Source: Azolla caroliniana
Lineage: Eukaryota > Polypodiophyta
DNA: 64,000 nucleotides
Direction: 5' to 3'
Assembly: GCA_043228905.1 (NCBI GenBank)
Contig: JBHGNT010000006.1
Coordinates: 12,152,001-12,216,000, forward strand
Below, piece after piece: positions 34,588 to 45,497 of the stretch. Positions within the stretch are counted from its first letter, which is position 1. Every line of letters begins with the position of its first letter. Below the pieces are notes generated by a model that searched no databases, had not been told where the DNA came from, and saw only the letters and a program-made list of their open reading frames with translations. Made by a program: the position numbers and the translations under genes.

Positions 34588-37354
34588 CTAAAATATGCCC
34601 CAGACAAAAGAAACTAAAACTGTAATAAATTTCCTTGGTTTTACTTCTGGGCCAATCAAGAATGCCATTACTCTACTCAGAACTGTAAAGCAAAACAAGG
34701 CATCGTGCGTCAAAGCAGGATATGAAAGCATTGCATATAAATAATGTCAAAGAAATTGTATAGATAGATAGTTAGGTAGCTAATAGTGTGTTTTCTAAGC
34801 TTTAAGGTCATGGGTATCACAAAAAAAAAAACATCTCTATTTTGATCTTGAGTTGTTGTTTTCTTGCCACAACCCCACCCAGACAGGGTTGAAGAAAACC
34901 ATTGAGGAAAAGCAATCATGGCATCATGATTTTGTATGAGGCAAATGCTAGACAGTAAAACTAAGAAATCAATACAGATTTGCGAAGAGAGAATGTACAC
35001 ATACACCAAGTGTTGAAGGCTTGTGCTCCAATGCATCACACTGCACTTCCAAAGCATTCACCTCTTCTTCAAGCTCCTTTATCTTTTGTTCGTATTCCTG
35101 TGCCTCTCTCCTGACCTTGTTTAGTTGTGTTTCCATCTTCAAAAAGGTGCCGGATGATTGTGTCCTACAAGTGAGCATGCCAGCCATATGACAGTTTTTT
35201 ACCACAAAACAGCAAAAAAATGAAGAAAGACGGGAATCTGAATCCTCAAGTTCAGAGTTTATGATGACTCAAATGTCAGGCTTCCAATTCAATTTGCTAA
35301 AGAGAAGAAGAGATAAGTTTTGTTATTTGAGATGAGAATAAAGAAGCATATATTAGTTGAGCAAAAGGTAGTGTACCTTTCAAGGTCACTAGGTAACCTT
35401 CTGAGCTCATCATTGAACTTCTCCAAATATGCATCCCGATTAAATATCACATTATATATGACAACACCATTTCTGCCCCAGAAGGCATAGAAAACAACAC
35501 CAGCTGCAGCTATAGATAAGAAACACCGACCGGTGGATTCATTATATACATCCGTCTGAAGAGTTACCAGAGATAAGAGGAACAGGAAAACTGAGAGCAC
35601 ACCACACCTCCGAATCACCCTGCAAGACGGACAGTTTAGATTTGATGTTCGATCATATTATATATGGAAGAAAGTTTAGATATTAATCGGTTTGTGGCAT
35701 CTCATGTACACATTGATCTTGCAAAAACAACAAAGAATGATGACAGAAAGAAATGAAATGGCTGTCAGTAACTCTGCAAGCATGTACATCAGCTTGTGAT
35801 CAAATTGAGGCAGAAGCTTTACAGTTAGGATTAACATTCGGTTAATTCGTTTCAACACTATCCTGCTCTGCTTCAGGCATGAAACACTAAGTTCAGTTTG
35901 ACATGATGATTGTGGTCAATAGGAATTTCAGGCACAATCTCTGTAGTAGTAGTAGATTGGTTTTTAATGCTGGATCAATTTTTAGATCTACTGGATGTAG
36001 TTTTACGTTTAAATTACAAGAAAAAGTCTCGTATTTCTTTTTGTCTTCTCTACATAGGAATGAGACATGCTTGCGAGGTGTAAGTTAATTCACTACTACA
36101 AATTAATATGGACCGTCATCAACACGATGAAGAGAAGGGATATACATAGTACAGATGTAATGAGCCCAAGATTCTATGGGGACAAACGAAGAAAGCAATT
36201 TCCATCAATATGAATGTCCTATAAATAGAAAGAACACAACTACTACTTGAATAATAGGCCAAGACCATGAAATGAATGTTTGTATTCCTTTTTGATAAAA
36301 CCTGAATCCTTCATTCTTAATGTAACAGTGTTTTTTTTTTTTTTTCTATTAAGTACATGGGCTGCCAAATACACACCTGTATTCATTAAACTGAGCCATG
36401 GTGTTCCGAAGTCTGAATCCGAAACCCATTAAAATAAGATAATTTATAAACTGAAGAAGCACCATCCCAAAAACCCATACCGGCTTGGAAACAAATACAC
36501 AGTGTCCTTTATTCGGATCTCCTGGCATGGTTTCAAACCTGATGCATAAATACACACACAAAAATACACTTGATTAATTCCATACTTAAATAAACATCTA
36601 TCTTTACACACACAAATTCAAATTTGGTTTGATCATTTCTTTGTAAATAATTTCTGTGTTGTGGATTTTCACTTCACCACTGAGGTTTAGCATCAATAAT
36701 TTAATTTATGTGACTACAAAACCCTTTCTTTTACCTTCAAACCAACTCACAAAGCATCAATCAAACTAAAAGCATCATTATAGGCACCCTTTTCTCCTCA
36801 AAAAATGTTTCAAAGGTCTACTAAACAAGAGTGACGATGATGAGGACGAGGACGAGGACGACCACTTACTTGAGCACTTTTTTGCTTTTTATGGTGGCGG
36901 CGATTGCAAAGGTGATGAAAGGGAGCGAGAGTGGCAGAATAAAAACATATTCATGGATACAAGTCAACGATTTCCATACAAAGATCTGATATAGGGTGAA
37001 AAACCGAACCGTTAAACAATTGAGCCAAAGAGAGTATCCAAAGCAAGCTTGGATCCAAAAGGTCCAAAGAATGCATAAGTCGAGGCCCGAATGTCGGCTC
37101 CTAGCAAAATGGTTATTCACAATAAGGCTGGAGAGGACCCACATCAAGCCACCGATGGAGCTGAGGAGAGTGAGGGGCAAGCTTTTGGTCTTGATCGGGC
37201 GGTATCCTCGGTAATAGAAGAGGACGAGGTTACCCAATAGCATGAGGAAGCCGCCCGCAGAGATGATGGAGACAGTGATGTAGTCGGGGGCGGAGGGGGG
37301 TTTGGGAAAGTGGGGGGTGCTTTCTCGCGGGGTAGAAGAATCAGTGATTGACAT
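34588..37354 (-). CDS. Seven-transmembrane protein, RGS1-like N-terminal half, coiled-coil tail
   Basis: Five exons on the minus strand join in frame: 36870-37354, 36377-36538, 35377-35619, 35007-35164 and 34588-34682 (1143 bp, 380 residues plus stop). All introns are GT-AG and 0.2-0.8 kb long. Exon 1 gives four hydrophobic segments (about residues 24-46, 59-79, 92-111, 127-146), exon 2 a fifth (PVWVFGMVLLQFINYLILMG) and exon 3 two more (VLSVFLFLLSLV; CFLSIAAAGVVFYAF). Exon 4 encodes a coiled coil (ETQLNKVRREAQEYEQKIKE onward). By eye, LCILWTFWIQACFGYSLWLN and LYQIFVWK resemble the membrane half of Arabidopsis RGS1, a regulator of heterotrimeric G protein, but no RGS box follows. Function is therefore inferred weakly. 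Exon 5 rests on a good acceptor (GTTTTGCTTTACAG) and phase match. Without it the frame stops at about 34968. There are no stops in the exons, so the gene is probably live. Confidence 0.72.
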
Positions 37355-37400
37355 TCTTCAGTCTTCTCTGATCTTCTTGTACTCCTCCCCTGCAGGTCTT

Positions 37401-37410
37401 GGTATATAAT
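37401..37410 (-). promoter_or_regulatory. Candidate TATA box of the 7TM gene
   Basis: ATTATATACC on the minus strand lies about 50 bp upstream of the ATG at 37354, implying a 5' UTR of roughly 20 nt if used. An upstream start is equally possible. Confidence 0.4.
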
Positions 37411-37480
37411 ATTCCCACAGAGAGTATGTATCTGAATATGCTGCTCTATGCAGACACTGTACGAGAGAGACTTTATGATT

Positions 37481-37572
37481 GACTGGACTGGACTGGACTG
37501 GACTGGACTGGACTGGACTGGACTGGACTGGACTGGACTGGACTGGACTGGATTGGACTGGATTGGACTGGA
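37481..37572. repeat. (GGACT)n pentanucleotide repeat
   Basis: About 18 units of the pentamer GACTG/GGACT, the last few with a GATTG variant, followed by (CTG)n at 37574-37592. It lies 130-220 bp upstream of the 7TM gene start codon and about 70 bp beyond the candidate TATA box. Confidence 0.95.
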
Positions 37573-37830
37573 CCTGCTGCTGCTGCTGCTGCTTGCTACC
37601 AAAGCAATCGATTATGAATCATTGAGAAGGAAGGGATCAGAGCACTCATCAACATGTATGTAGTCGGGCATATTTCTGTCTGCTCCCCAGTGGGGGCTCC
37701 ACGTCTTGTCTCCTCGCCTCTTGCCTCTCTGTTCCTTCCTTTCCTTCCTTTCCCTTTTTTTGTGTGTTGTGTGGCCGTCGTTGCTGCTATAAAACATGCT
37801 GAAGTCAATGGAATGACTAAGATTAGTTAC

Positions 37831-37833
<3 letters not shown>

Positions 37834-37862
<29 letters not shown>

Positions 37863-37893
37863 ACATACATATATGATATATATATATATATAT
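37834..37893. repeat. (CTAT)n and (TA)n microsatellite
   Basis: Short CTAT units followed by ATACATA and TA units. Confidence 0.9.
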
Positions 37894-38178
37894 GCTCAAA
37901 TCCAATGAACGTCTTGTATCTCTCTCTATTTAGACTCCAAAGAGGCACCATTGTATTTTGGCAAAGTTTTTAACCCCTATCCCAAAAAAATTCCTCCTCC
38001 TCATTATCCTCACCAGAATTTTTTAAATTTTAACCCACCAATTCCCTATCACATCACAGTTAATGTCAACCAGAACTCTTTCAAATTCTAAAAGAAAAAA
38101 ATCATCACATACCCAATTGTATAACATGAACATTTGTAAGAAAATTTTACAAAACCCCTACTTCCTTCTATTGTTATA

Positions 38179-38179
38179 T

Positions 38180-38218
<39 letters not shown>
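38179..38218. repeat. (CT)n microsatellite
   Basis: About 19 uninterrupted CT units. Confidence 0.95.
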
Positions 38219-38219
<1 letters not shown>

Positions 38220-39050
38220 ATTACTTACTTCTTAGTACAGTTGTTGGTAGCATTCAAAACACGATGCATATTTCAAAGCATGTAGAAGAAAGAAACAAAG
38301 CTATATTAATATCTTTTAAGAGGCGAAAATGGCCTATAAGACCAAACAAGAGATGGCATCTTTTGTGTTGTCTCATCTTTCAGAACAACAAATCAAAATA
38401 AAATAAATATTACTAAGTAAATAAAATAAAAAGAGGTAAAAGAACCTGGTTTTCGGCACATGTGAGATTCTCAAGCTAGATATATTATAACTTGTCTTCG
38501 AAAGATCTCTAGCATAGGTCGATCCAGAATGGAGAGGTCTCCAAAGCGAGGGAAGCACCTATGGTGGTGGGAGATAATGGCCTTTATCTGTTGATGACAA
38601 GGGTGGGGAGGTCATGGTACATCGGGTCAGGGCCTACATGCATGACAATTTGCTATTTCCCGATCTATTGTAACCCCTTTGTTATGTCCTATTTGGGAGC
38701 CCATTGGTGTATCCCTTCATTGACTTATCACATTAGTAGATATGATGGGGCTAAAGAAAGTTGTGATTGTTCTTTATGGATAAGCTTGTGTGGCTGTACT
38801 ATTCTCCTTCAACAACTTTTCCCTATGTCTCTTGAGTTCTAGCAAGAAAAGTCCTAGGCTCCGATGATCCTCATATTCCATTACCTTGCGTAGTGGGCCA
38901 AAGCCTCATTTAAAGAGACAATGTTATCTTCCTCTTATTTCATAAAAAGCACTACACTTACAAACATAGGGTTCTTCAGCTTCCACTCCTTGACGATGCA
39001 ATTGGAAAATTCTTTCTTCTAGAGTTATTCGCGTATATTTGCCTACGATG
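38219..39050. other. No recognisable feature
   Basis: Only short, unsupported frames on both strands. Confidence 0.45.
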
Positions 39051-39051
39051 T

Positions 39052-39300
39052 CATGAAGGATTTGCTTCATGATTTAAAAATGAACTTAAATATTATGTTC
39101 AAATACTTGAACCCATAACCTCACACACCAAGTGCGAAGTACACACCACTAGGTTAAGTTATTTGGTTTTAAGGTAATCATAAAGGATATAAAAATAAAC
39201 TAAAATATTGTGTTGAGTAACAGTTGAGAGACTTGAACCCACAACCTTACATGCCAACTACAAAGTACACACCACTAGACTAGGTTACTTGTTTTTAAAA
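39052..39300. repeat. Imperfect tandem duplication, period about 125 bp
   Basis: Words such as CTTGAACCCATAACCTCACA and AAGTACACACCACTAG recur in the same order about 125 bp later (ACTTGAACCCACAACCTTAC, AAGTACACACCACTAG). Confidence 0.75.
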
Positions 39301-39364
39301 TTATAAATTTCCACGATTGTACTTATCCCATGCCTATTTTCATACATGAAAGCTCAAATGAGCG

Positions 39365-39867
39365 AGATGTCTATCACGCATCACATGTAATGCATGAACA
39401 CCAAATGGTGATCATGCATCACCTGCATGTCTTGTACCCTCACATGCATTATATGCATGGGGGCACCTATAAAGAGAGGGGAATCAAGTAAGGGAAGGGG
39501 AAAGGAAAGGAATCAAGAGAAAGTTAGAGAAATAATATAATCAAACAAACAAGTTAGCTCATTTGGGAAGAGGCTCGTGTTTCGAAGTTGGAGTCAAGGG
39601 TTTGAATCTAGAGTTTAACGAAGAAAATTCGTATCTTGTATCCACATTGTACAATTGGTAAACTCTTGTATTCTTAATATAAAGCTTGTTCTTATCATAC
39701 CATTTCAATTCTTCAATCATATATTGTCTCTGTCTCTTTAAAATTTCGCCATCTCCCATTAACTTTAGTCCCTTGACTTCGTCGTACGAACCACAACTAC
39801 CCTGACAATCTAGAGTTTAACGAAGAAAAGTCGTATCTCGTATCCACATTGTACAGTTGGTAAACTC
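39365..39867 (+). repeat. Unclassified repeat D with tandem partial copies
   Basis: The block beginning TCTAGAGTTTAACGAAGAAAA occurs at about 39606 and again at about 39810. The second copy is cut at 39867 by E1 and resumes at 62580. Upstream, CACCTATAAAGAGAGGGG (about 39465) looks like an LTR core promoter, so D may be part of an LTR. It is the target into which the whole nested stack was built. Confidence 0.6.
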
Positions 39868-40430
39868 TGATGAGAATCGCGGAATGTTACTAGGCCACAA
39901 CCGAGTCTAGAATCACAGAAAATGAGGATGGAGGAATCAGAAATGGGAACTAAAGAGTGAACACAAGATGTTTACATGGAAAACCCTAATAGGGAAAAAC
40001 CACGAGAGCCCACAGACTCTGAACTATCACTATGAAGAGAAGGGGTACAATCAGAGACTTGTAGGCAACGACCTCGAGCTCGGTTTCTTCGCCAGACGGC
40101 GGTTACAACAGAGTATCGCTCTCTATCTCTCTCTCCCTCTCTATCGCTCTCTGTCACTCTCTGTCGCTCTCTATCGCTCTCTGTCGCTCTCTCTATACAA
40201 CAATATGACAACAACAACAACTCCTAATAAGTGTTTGCCCTAGGTCATATTTATACTAATATGCCTTTAGGACTATTTAGAAATATAGCCTTCATGAGCT
40301 TACTAAAAAAAACATATCTACAAATATGTCTTCTACATCCAGTTCTCACCGGGTCCTCATCATCTGGTTCTCACCGGGTCTTCTACATCTGGTTCTCAAG
40401 ATCCCATCCGGAGGGACCGAAATCCCAACA
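39868..40430 (-). repeat. E1 3' LTR
   Basis: 563 bp, TGATGAGAATCGCGG ... AATCCCAACA on the plus strand. It carries an expanded CTCTCTGTCG/CTCTCTATCG minisatellite (about 40120-40196) that is shorter in the 5' LTR. Confidence 0.9.
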
Positions 40431-41649
40431 ATCTCCCCCTTCACTCCGGCATGGGATGTCTCGTCAGCCCAATCCGCCTCCGGCATGCGTCCAGCTTGTC
40501 GGGTGTCAGCACTTTGGTCAGCATGTCCGACATGTTCTCCTCTGTGTGGATTTTTGTCAGCATGAACTCTTGATCTTCTACTCTTTCCTGGATCCAATTG
40601 TACCTCTATTGGATATGCTTCGTCTAGGAATGGTAGGCCGCATTCTTTGCAAGGTGGATGACACTCTGACTGTCGTAATAGAGCCAGTATTCCTCCTATC
40701 GGATCCCTAGCTCACCGATGAAGACCTTCATCCAGATTATTTCCTTACCGGCTTCCACAACTGCCATGTACTCCGCTTCCGTGGTTGACAACGCAACCGT
40801 CTTCTGTAGCCTCGACTGCCAGGAAAAAACTCCCCCTGCATAGGTCATGACATATCCGGATGTAGATCAGTTGGTATCTGCATCAGCCGACATATCCGAA
40901 TCCGTGAATCCGCCAAGTTGGGGATTACCGGAGCCGAACCGGAGGCACATACTCGTGGTGCCTTTCAAATACCGGAGTATCCACTTGACCGCATTCCAGT
41001 GCTCTCTTCTGGGATTGCTCATGAAACGGCTCACCACTCCGACTGCATATCTGATATCCGGCTGGGTACACACCATTGCGTACATCAAGCTCCCGACGGC
41101 AGAGGCATATGTTATCTTCATCATATCCAACTCCACTCCTTTCTTTTGTTGGAACCCCTTCACCACGATTCAGGCTTTGTATCTTGGTGGGTTTCTGGCA
41201 TCTCCCGGTTCAGGTTGTACACCCACTTGTTCCGGAGTGCTCTCGTCCCTTTCGGCAACTCCATCAGTTCATATGTGTGGTTATCATTCAGGGAATCCAT
41301 CTCGTCCTACATGGCACCCAACCATTTGCGGTTGTGGGTGTCTCTCTTTGCTTCTTCAAAGCTTTCTGGCTCCCCCTCATCGGTTAGCAACACATGCTCT
41401 GCATCCGAAAATCTCCGGGGGGGTCTTCTCTCTTGGAGAGGATATCACTGTGCTTGGTTTCTGACTACCGGTTCCTCCGTCTGCTCTGAATCCGAATTCG
41501 ATTCGAGATCTTTTTTGGTTCTGGTGTCTTCTTCTTCTTCTTCGGTCGGTTCGGTTTCCTGTCCGTATCTGGCCGGTTCGTCGAGTGTCATTCAGTTACC
41601 GGCTAACATCCGGTTTTCAACCGGGTATATCCTTGTGTCCTCAAGCCGG
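40431..41649 (-). pseudogene. E1 RT edge and RNase H; RT palm deleted
   Basis: Minus-strand reading begins (right) with the IN-RT linker (LEDTRIYPVENR, continuing NENR across E2) and LLTDEGEPESFEEAKRDTHNRKWLG-like text. It reaches VKGFQQKKGVELD (about 41130-41166), then jumps in frame to MKITYASAVGSLMYAM, PDIRYAVGVVSRFMSNP and RYLKGT. RNase H follows with FTDSD, STTEAEYMAVVEAGKE and DMLTKVLT. The stretch that should hold FSPVVK, the DVKTAFLHG region and YVDD is absent, so RT is non-functional. Confidence 0.85.
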
Positions 41650-42364
41650 TGTCGTGAAGCTTTTCGTCCATAGGGGGAAAACCGAGCGGAGTGAGCAAAA
41701 CTGGGATGTGCAACGTTGCACACGCACATGATGTATTTGTAAAATATTAAAAAGAACAAATGTAAATTGTAAGAAATGCACCACAAGATTCCTAAATTGT
41801 AAATGTGATGTGCACTTATGTGCACATCCACATGAGAAAGAGAGGGGTACATAGGAGTACGAGGTGAGTAATGGGCATAATATTGTGTGTGAGGAGTGGG
41901 AATTAAGGCCCCATCAATCCCTCCTCCAAGAATATAAGCAAATATCCCCCATTGAATGAAGGGGATATTTAGTCTCTCCTTTTTGTAACGGCTTTCTCTC
42001 CTTATGCTATAAAAGGAGAGGAAGGGGCACCATTGAAGGGGTTGCCTATTTTGAATGAGAAGAGGTATACCACTTAGGTCGAGGGTTTCTATCGGTTTAG
42101 GGTTTCTTCATTTCTTTCTTTACTTATCCGATTAGGGTTTACATTCTACTTATGTTTTGAGTCCGGCCCACACGGCCGCGATTGTAATCGCATTGCGGCT
42201 TTCATGCCCATAATATACATAACTTCATAAATCTTGTCTCATTCTACTTTCTCTACCGTGCTAATCTCTTCCACTTTGCTCATACCCGTCTTCCCATCTA
42301 CTCCCTAGTCCAAGACCCCCGTGGTCCCGCCTTATTCTACATGCACGCACGGAAATATGTGACA
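41650..42364 (+). repeat. E2 5' LTR
   Basis: 715 bp. It is followed by TCTTTGGTGAACCCGACGTG, a possible primer-binding region with TGG at its start. The tRNA is not identified. Confidence 0.88.
41996..42020 (+). promoter_or_regulatory. TATA box inside 8-bp inverted repeat (E2 LTR)
   Basis: CTATAA is enclosed by CTCTCCTT and AAGGAGAG. A second inverted pair, AATATCCCC / GGGGATATT, lies just upstream at 41941-41970. The same arrangement recurs in the 3' LTR at 59658-59682. Confidence 0.6.
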
Positions 42365-42381
42365 TCTTTGGTGAACCCGAC

Positions 42382-43296
42382 GTGAATAGGCGGCAAGGGA
42401 GAAAGAGGATGGAAGAGGAAGACATCACGGAAGTAATGGCGAGGGTTTTTGCAAGGCAAAGAGAAAGACGGGATGAGGCATATGAGTATGATCGATGCGA
42501 GTTTGGTCTATGGGTAGCGTCGGTGAAGGCTCCTCGGAGCGCAATGAAAGCATTCCAAGAGTTCGAGCATCATTTTGCTCAACTCTCGGACCGGGATCGA
42601 AGATCGGTGGGGCCGGACAAGGTCCTACTATTTTTAAAGTCGGTCGATGAAAAGGGGAGAATGGCCATTTTATCTGAACTCGAAGACGATGAAGGGGCGT
42701 ACGGCCTCACCGAGGATTGGAACGAGGTAGAGAGGGTATGCTGACGACATGAGGAGATGCGGTCGTCCGCAACACAGTCCGCAAGCAACGACGAAAGGAG
42801 GATGGTGAGTGACTACCCGTCACCGCCAACGGAGGAAAGCTCACCGCAGAATGGTTCGAAGGAGCTCAACATCAAAGCCTTGGTACGAGAAGCGTACAAG
42901 ATCGTGAAGGCACAAATCGAAGTTGAAAAAGGGTCTACTATGGAGACGGGTCGGAGACAATCGGAGGATGCAGAGGAAGAAGCCTCCCTATGCGTGGATG
43001 ACGGGGACTATGTGGAGGCTGGAAGAGCATACGACGGTGACGTGGGAGAGGGTGCGGAGCAAGCAACCCTCTCGTCTTGCGGTGAATGGACGGCCATGGA
43101 TGAGGCCGGTGACTACGGAGCGGGGAGCGCCACTTCGAGAGTGGGCAGAGGATTCGAGACACGATGGCCCGAAACATCAAGCGGGGAGAAGACGAGCGGC
43201 GGTGCCGGGATCTTACCCACACCGGTTCTAGAGACTCCGGCATCCGGCCCGAGAGCCGGTGTGAGACCTAGAGTGACGGACGGTGGCGGTGGCAAG
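42382..43296 (+). pseudogene. E2 Gag-like polyprotein, N-terminal part
   Basis: Two open frames in the same register (42382-42744 and 42757-43296) are separated by one TGA that looks like a CGA-to-TGA change (VC*RHEEM). The N-terminal part is acidic and helical with a capsid-like segment (KAFQEFEHHFAQLSDRD, VLLFLKSVDEKGRMAILSEL, GLTEDWNEVERVC). The second part is Gly-, Glu- and Arg-rich, and its last 26 residues (TPVLETPASGPRAG...) are the first of four degenerate repeats. E3 cuts the frame at 43296, and the sequence resumes in the same register at 57049. This would be the structural protein of a non-autonomous element. Confidence 0.65.
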
Positions 43297-43455
43297 TGTC
43301 GAATACGAGTGTATAATGGCCGTATTCACACTATCCCTTTGGACAACCCAAGTTTGAGCTATTTCTGTAAATAGCATAAAGGGCAGTTGCCCTAGGATAG
43401 TTACTATATAAAGTGACTTCGTAACCTTTAGTGGAGGGGGGTTGTCATTTGTAAC
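43297..43455 (+). repeat. E3 outer 5' LTR, truncated
   Basis: 159 bp matching the start of the 56746-57043 LTR, broken at GTTGTCATTTGTAAC where unrelated minus-strand gag begins. Confidence 0.85.
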
Positions 43456-44206
43456 CTTCATTGCGTGCCGATCCGCCTCGTTTGCCACGACTATGGGGCC
43501 TATCTTCGTCCATGTACAACATCTTGTTGTCGGTGTGCGTACTTGTTGACGCACCCGCATGATTTTCCTCCACGAGCAACATCGACTGAAGCTCGAAGAA
43601 CGAAAGCGTAATCCCCCTTGTGCAGACCGCCGTTCGGAATGCTCCGAACTTTGACTCTAACCCTCCAAGACAAACCTGCACCATTTCGTCCTCCTCGACA
43701 TTCACGTTGATGGAGGTGAGGGAATCGCAGATCTCCTTGATTCGGGCCGTGTAATCGGCCACATACTGATCTTTCTGTCGGACATTGCTGAGCTCCTATC
43801 TAAGTTGCAACTTCTTGCCCATTGTGCTAGCGCAAAAAATCCTCTTGAGATTCGCCCATGCATTCTTTGGTGTCTTAGTATCCCGAATGTAGCTCAAGAG
43901 CTGGTCTCTCACACAGGATGCGAAGCAGTAAAGAACTCTGCTTGCCGCTTGTTCCCAAGCCGGAAAGTCTCTATGTGTCGATTCGGGTGCTGCATCATTA
44001 ACACCTTCAATATAACTCCAGCAACCATTACCAAGCTGATACTGGTGCATCTTGTACGACCAAGATGCGTAGTTGCTCCTGTCGAGCTTCTCAGTCGGTA
44101 GTGAGCTTCCCATGCATCTGTCCATATTGTTGTCTTATCCTTTCCGAAAGCAACAGCTTAACTCAGTCTTTAGCCCTCACGCTCTAATACCATATAAAAG
44201 AATACG
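43456..44206 (-). pseudogene. Copia E5 gag fragment
   Basis: Two minus-strand frames (43796-44125 and 43445-43762) encode copia Gag: LDRSNYASWSYKMHQYQLGN, RVLYCFASCVRDQLLSYIRD and KEICDSLTSINVNVEEDEMV, then CLGGLESKFGAFRTAVCTRG. The end of the second frame runs into E3 LTR sequence and is not real. The PBS complement GCTCTAATACCA is at 44181-44192. Everything 3' of Gag is missing. Confidence 0.8.
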
Positions 44207-44618
44207 TGTGCAGAAGAGTATGCGTAAGAGCACAGAGTATACAGTTCAGAATTACGTCAGTTCGATAAAATGCAAAAATCATAGAGAAAGAGAGGGAGAG
44301 ACAGAGTTCACAGAAAATACAAAACTATATTCAAAAAATAATTCTCTGTATGTTCTTTGTACATATTTCATGCTCAATGAGCACCTTTTATACAAGCCTT
44401 GACTATCGGGCTGACACAAGTACTGACAGTACTTGACCGCTCATAAATGAGCCTTCTACACTAACTCCCAAAACTATTCCTTACGAGGAATAAAGTTCTA
44501 ACGGCCTTTTGGTTTAAACACCGCCACAACCATATTTTGCGTACGATTTTATGCATCTAGTCTACACACTGGGTTACGCACCCGTTTACGCACCCAATGT
44601 TGAGCTTGTCTCTCAACA
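44207..44618 (-). repeat. E5 5' LTR
   Basis: On the minus strand it starts TGTTGAGAGACAAGCTCAACA, a hairpin with arms TGTTGAG/CTCAACA, and ends CTTCTGCACA just before the PBS. It is related to 30863-31281 and 1089-1530. Confidence 0.7.
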
Positions 44619-44926
44619 TAAGGTTATAATGTACTATCCACCGGAATGAGACTTCGCATCTACATAGCATACATCGGTGTGTACGAGTTCCATAATGGTT
44701 TTCTTCTGAATCGAGGGCCTCGATCGAAATGCGACTCTATTTTGTTTGTTGATTAGGCAATCGGCACACTTATCCAGATGCACTTTCTTCACCTCCGGTA
44801 GGAGTTATTTTTAGGCTAGCATCTACATTCCCTTCTGGCTCATGTGGCATAGCCTCTTATGCCATAGCTCACCGGTTGTGTCGGTTTCCACCTTTACCTC
44901 ATTTCGGCATAATCAAGCATGCATCA
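44619..44926 (-). pseudogene. Copia E6 GAG-pre-integrase/integrase fragment
   Basis: The minus strand reads TTGELWHKRLCHMSQKGM, VHLDKCADCLINKQNRVAF and TIMELVHTDVCYVDAKSHSGG, the zinc-binding N-terminus and first catalytic Asp region of integrase. It is close to the E1 sequence at 60700-60970, so it belongs to family A. E5 interrupts it on the left and a family A LTR on the right. Confidence 0.8.
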
Positions 44927-45482
44927 TGTTGGGAATTTGGTCCCTCTGGATGGGATCCAGATGAGCCGGATCGGATAAGCCAAAGGAAGGAACCAGACCG
45001 GATGGGTTCGAAAGGTACCCAGATACTGGATCAGATGGATTCGGAAGGAGTCCGGCCGGATCCGATATGAACCAGCAAATAGGAACATATTAGTAAATAT
45101 GTTCAAAAGTGACCGTTGAGGTCATATTAGTAAATATGTTCAAAAGTATAAATATAACTAGGGCAACAATGTTCATAATGATGTTGTTATCATTGTACAG
45201 AGAGAGAGACAAGGAGAGAGAGAGAGAGAGCGAGAGAGAAACAGAAAAAACCGTTCTGTTGTAACCGCCGGTTCATGAAGGTAGAGCTCGAGGTCATTGC
45301 CTCTGAGTCTCACATTGTTGTACCTCTCGTCTATAGTGATCCTGTTTGGAGTTCCGAGAACTTCGGTGGTTTTTCCTCTTGAGGTTTTCCACATTAATAC
45401 TCTGTGTCGTCTAATTTTCTATGTTCTATTTTCTTTCATTGAGTGAGTGAGACTCGGTTGTGACCGAGCACTATTCCTCACA
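44927..45482 (+). repeat. Family A 5' LTR
   Basis: 556 bp, TGTTGGGAATTTGG ... CTATTCCTCACA. It contains a GA tract and the shared GAGCTCGAGGTCATTGCCTC text. The PBS TGGTATCAGAGC follows at 45486-45497. Confidence 0.85.
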
Positions 45483-45497
45483 ATTTGGTATCAGAGC

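Noticed and set aside
35676-35858. Hydrophobic open frame inside intron 2 of the 7TM gene
   Set aside because: Exons 2 and 3 join in phase without it, and its sequence does not extend the family similarity.
37144-37602. Minus-strand frame with SSPVQ repeats upstream of the 7TM gene
   Set aside because: It reads the GGACT pentamer and overlaps exon 1 in the wrong frame.
43445-43500. End of the E5 gag frame (GSARNEGYK)
   Set aside because: The last residues are encoded by E3 LTR sequence across a recombination junction.
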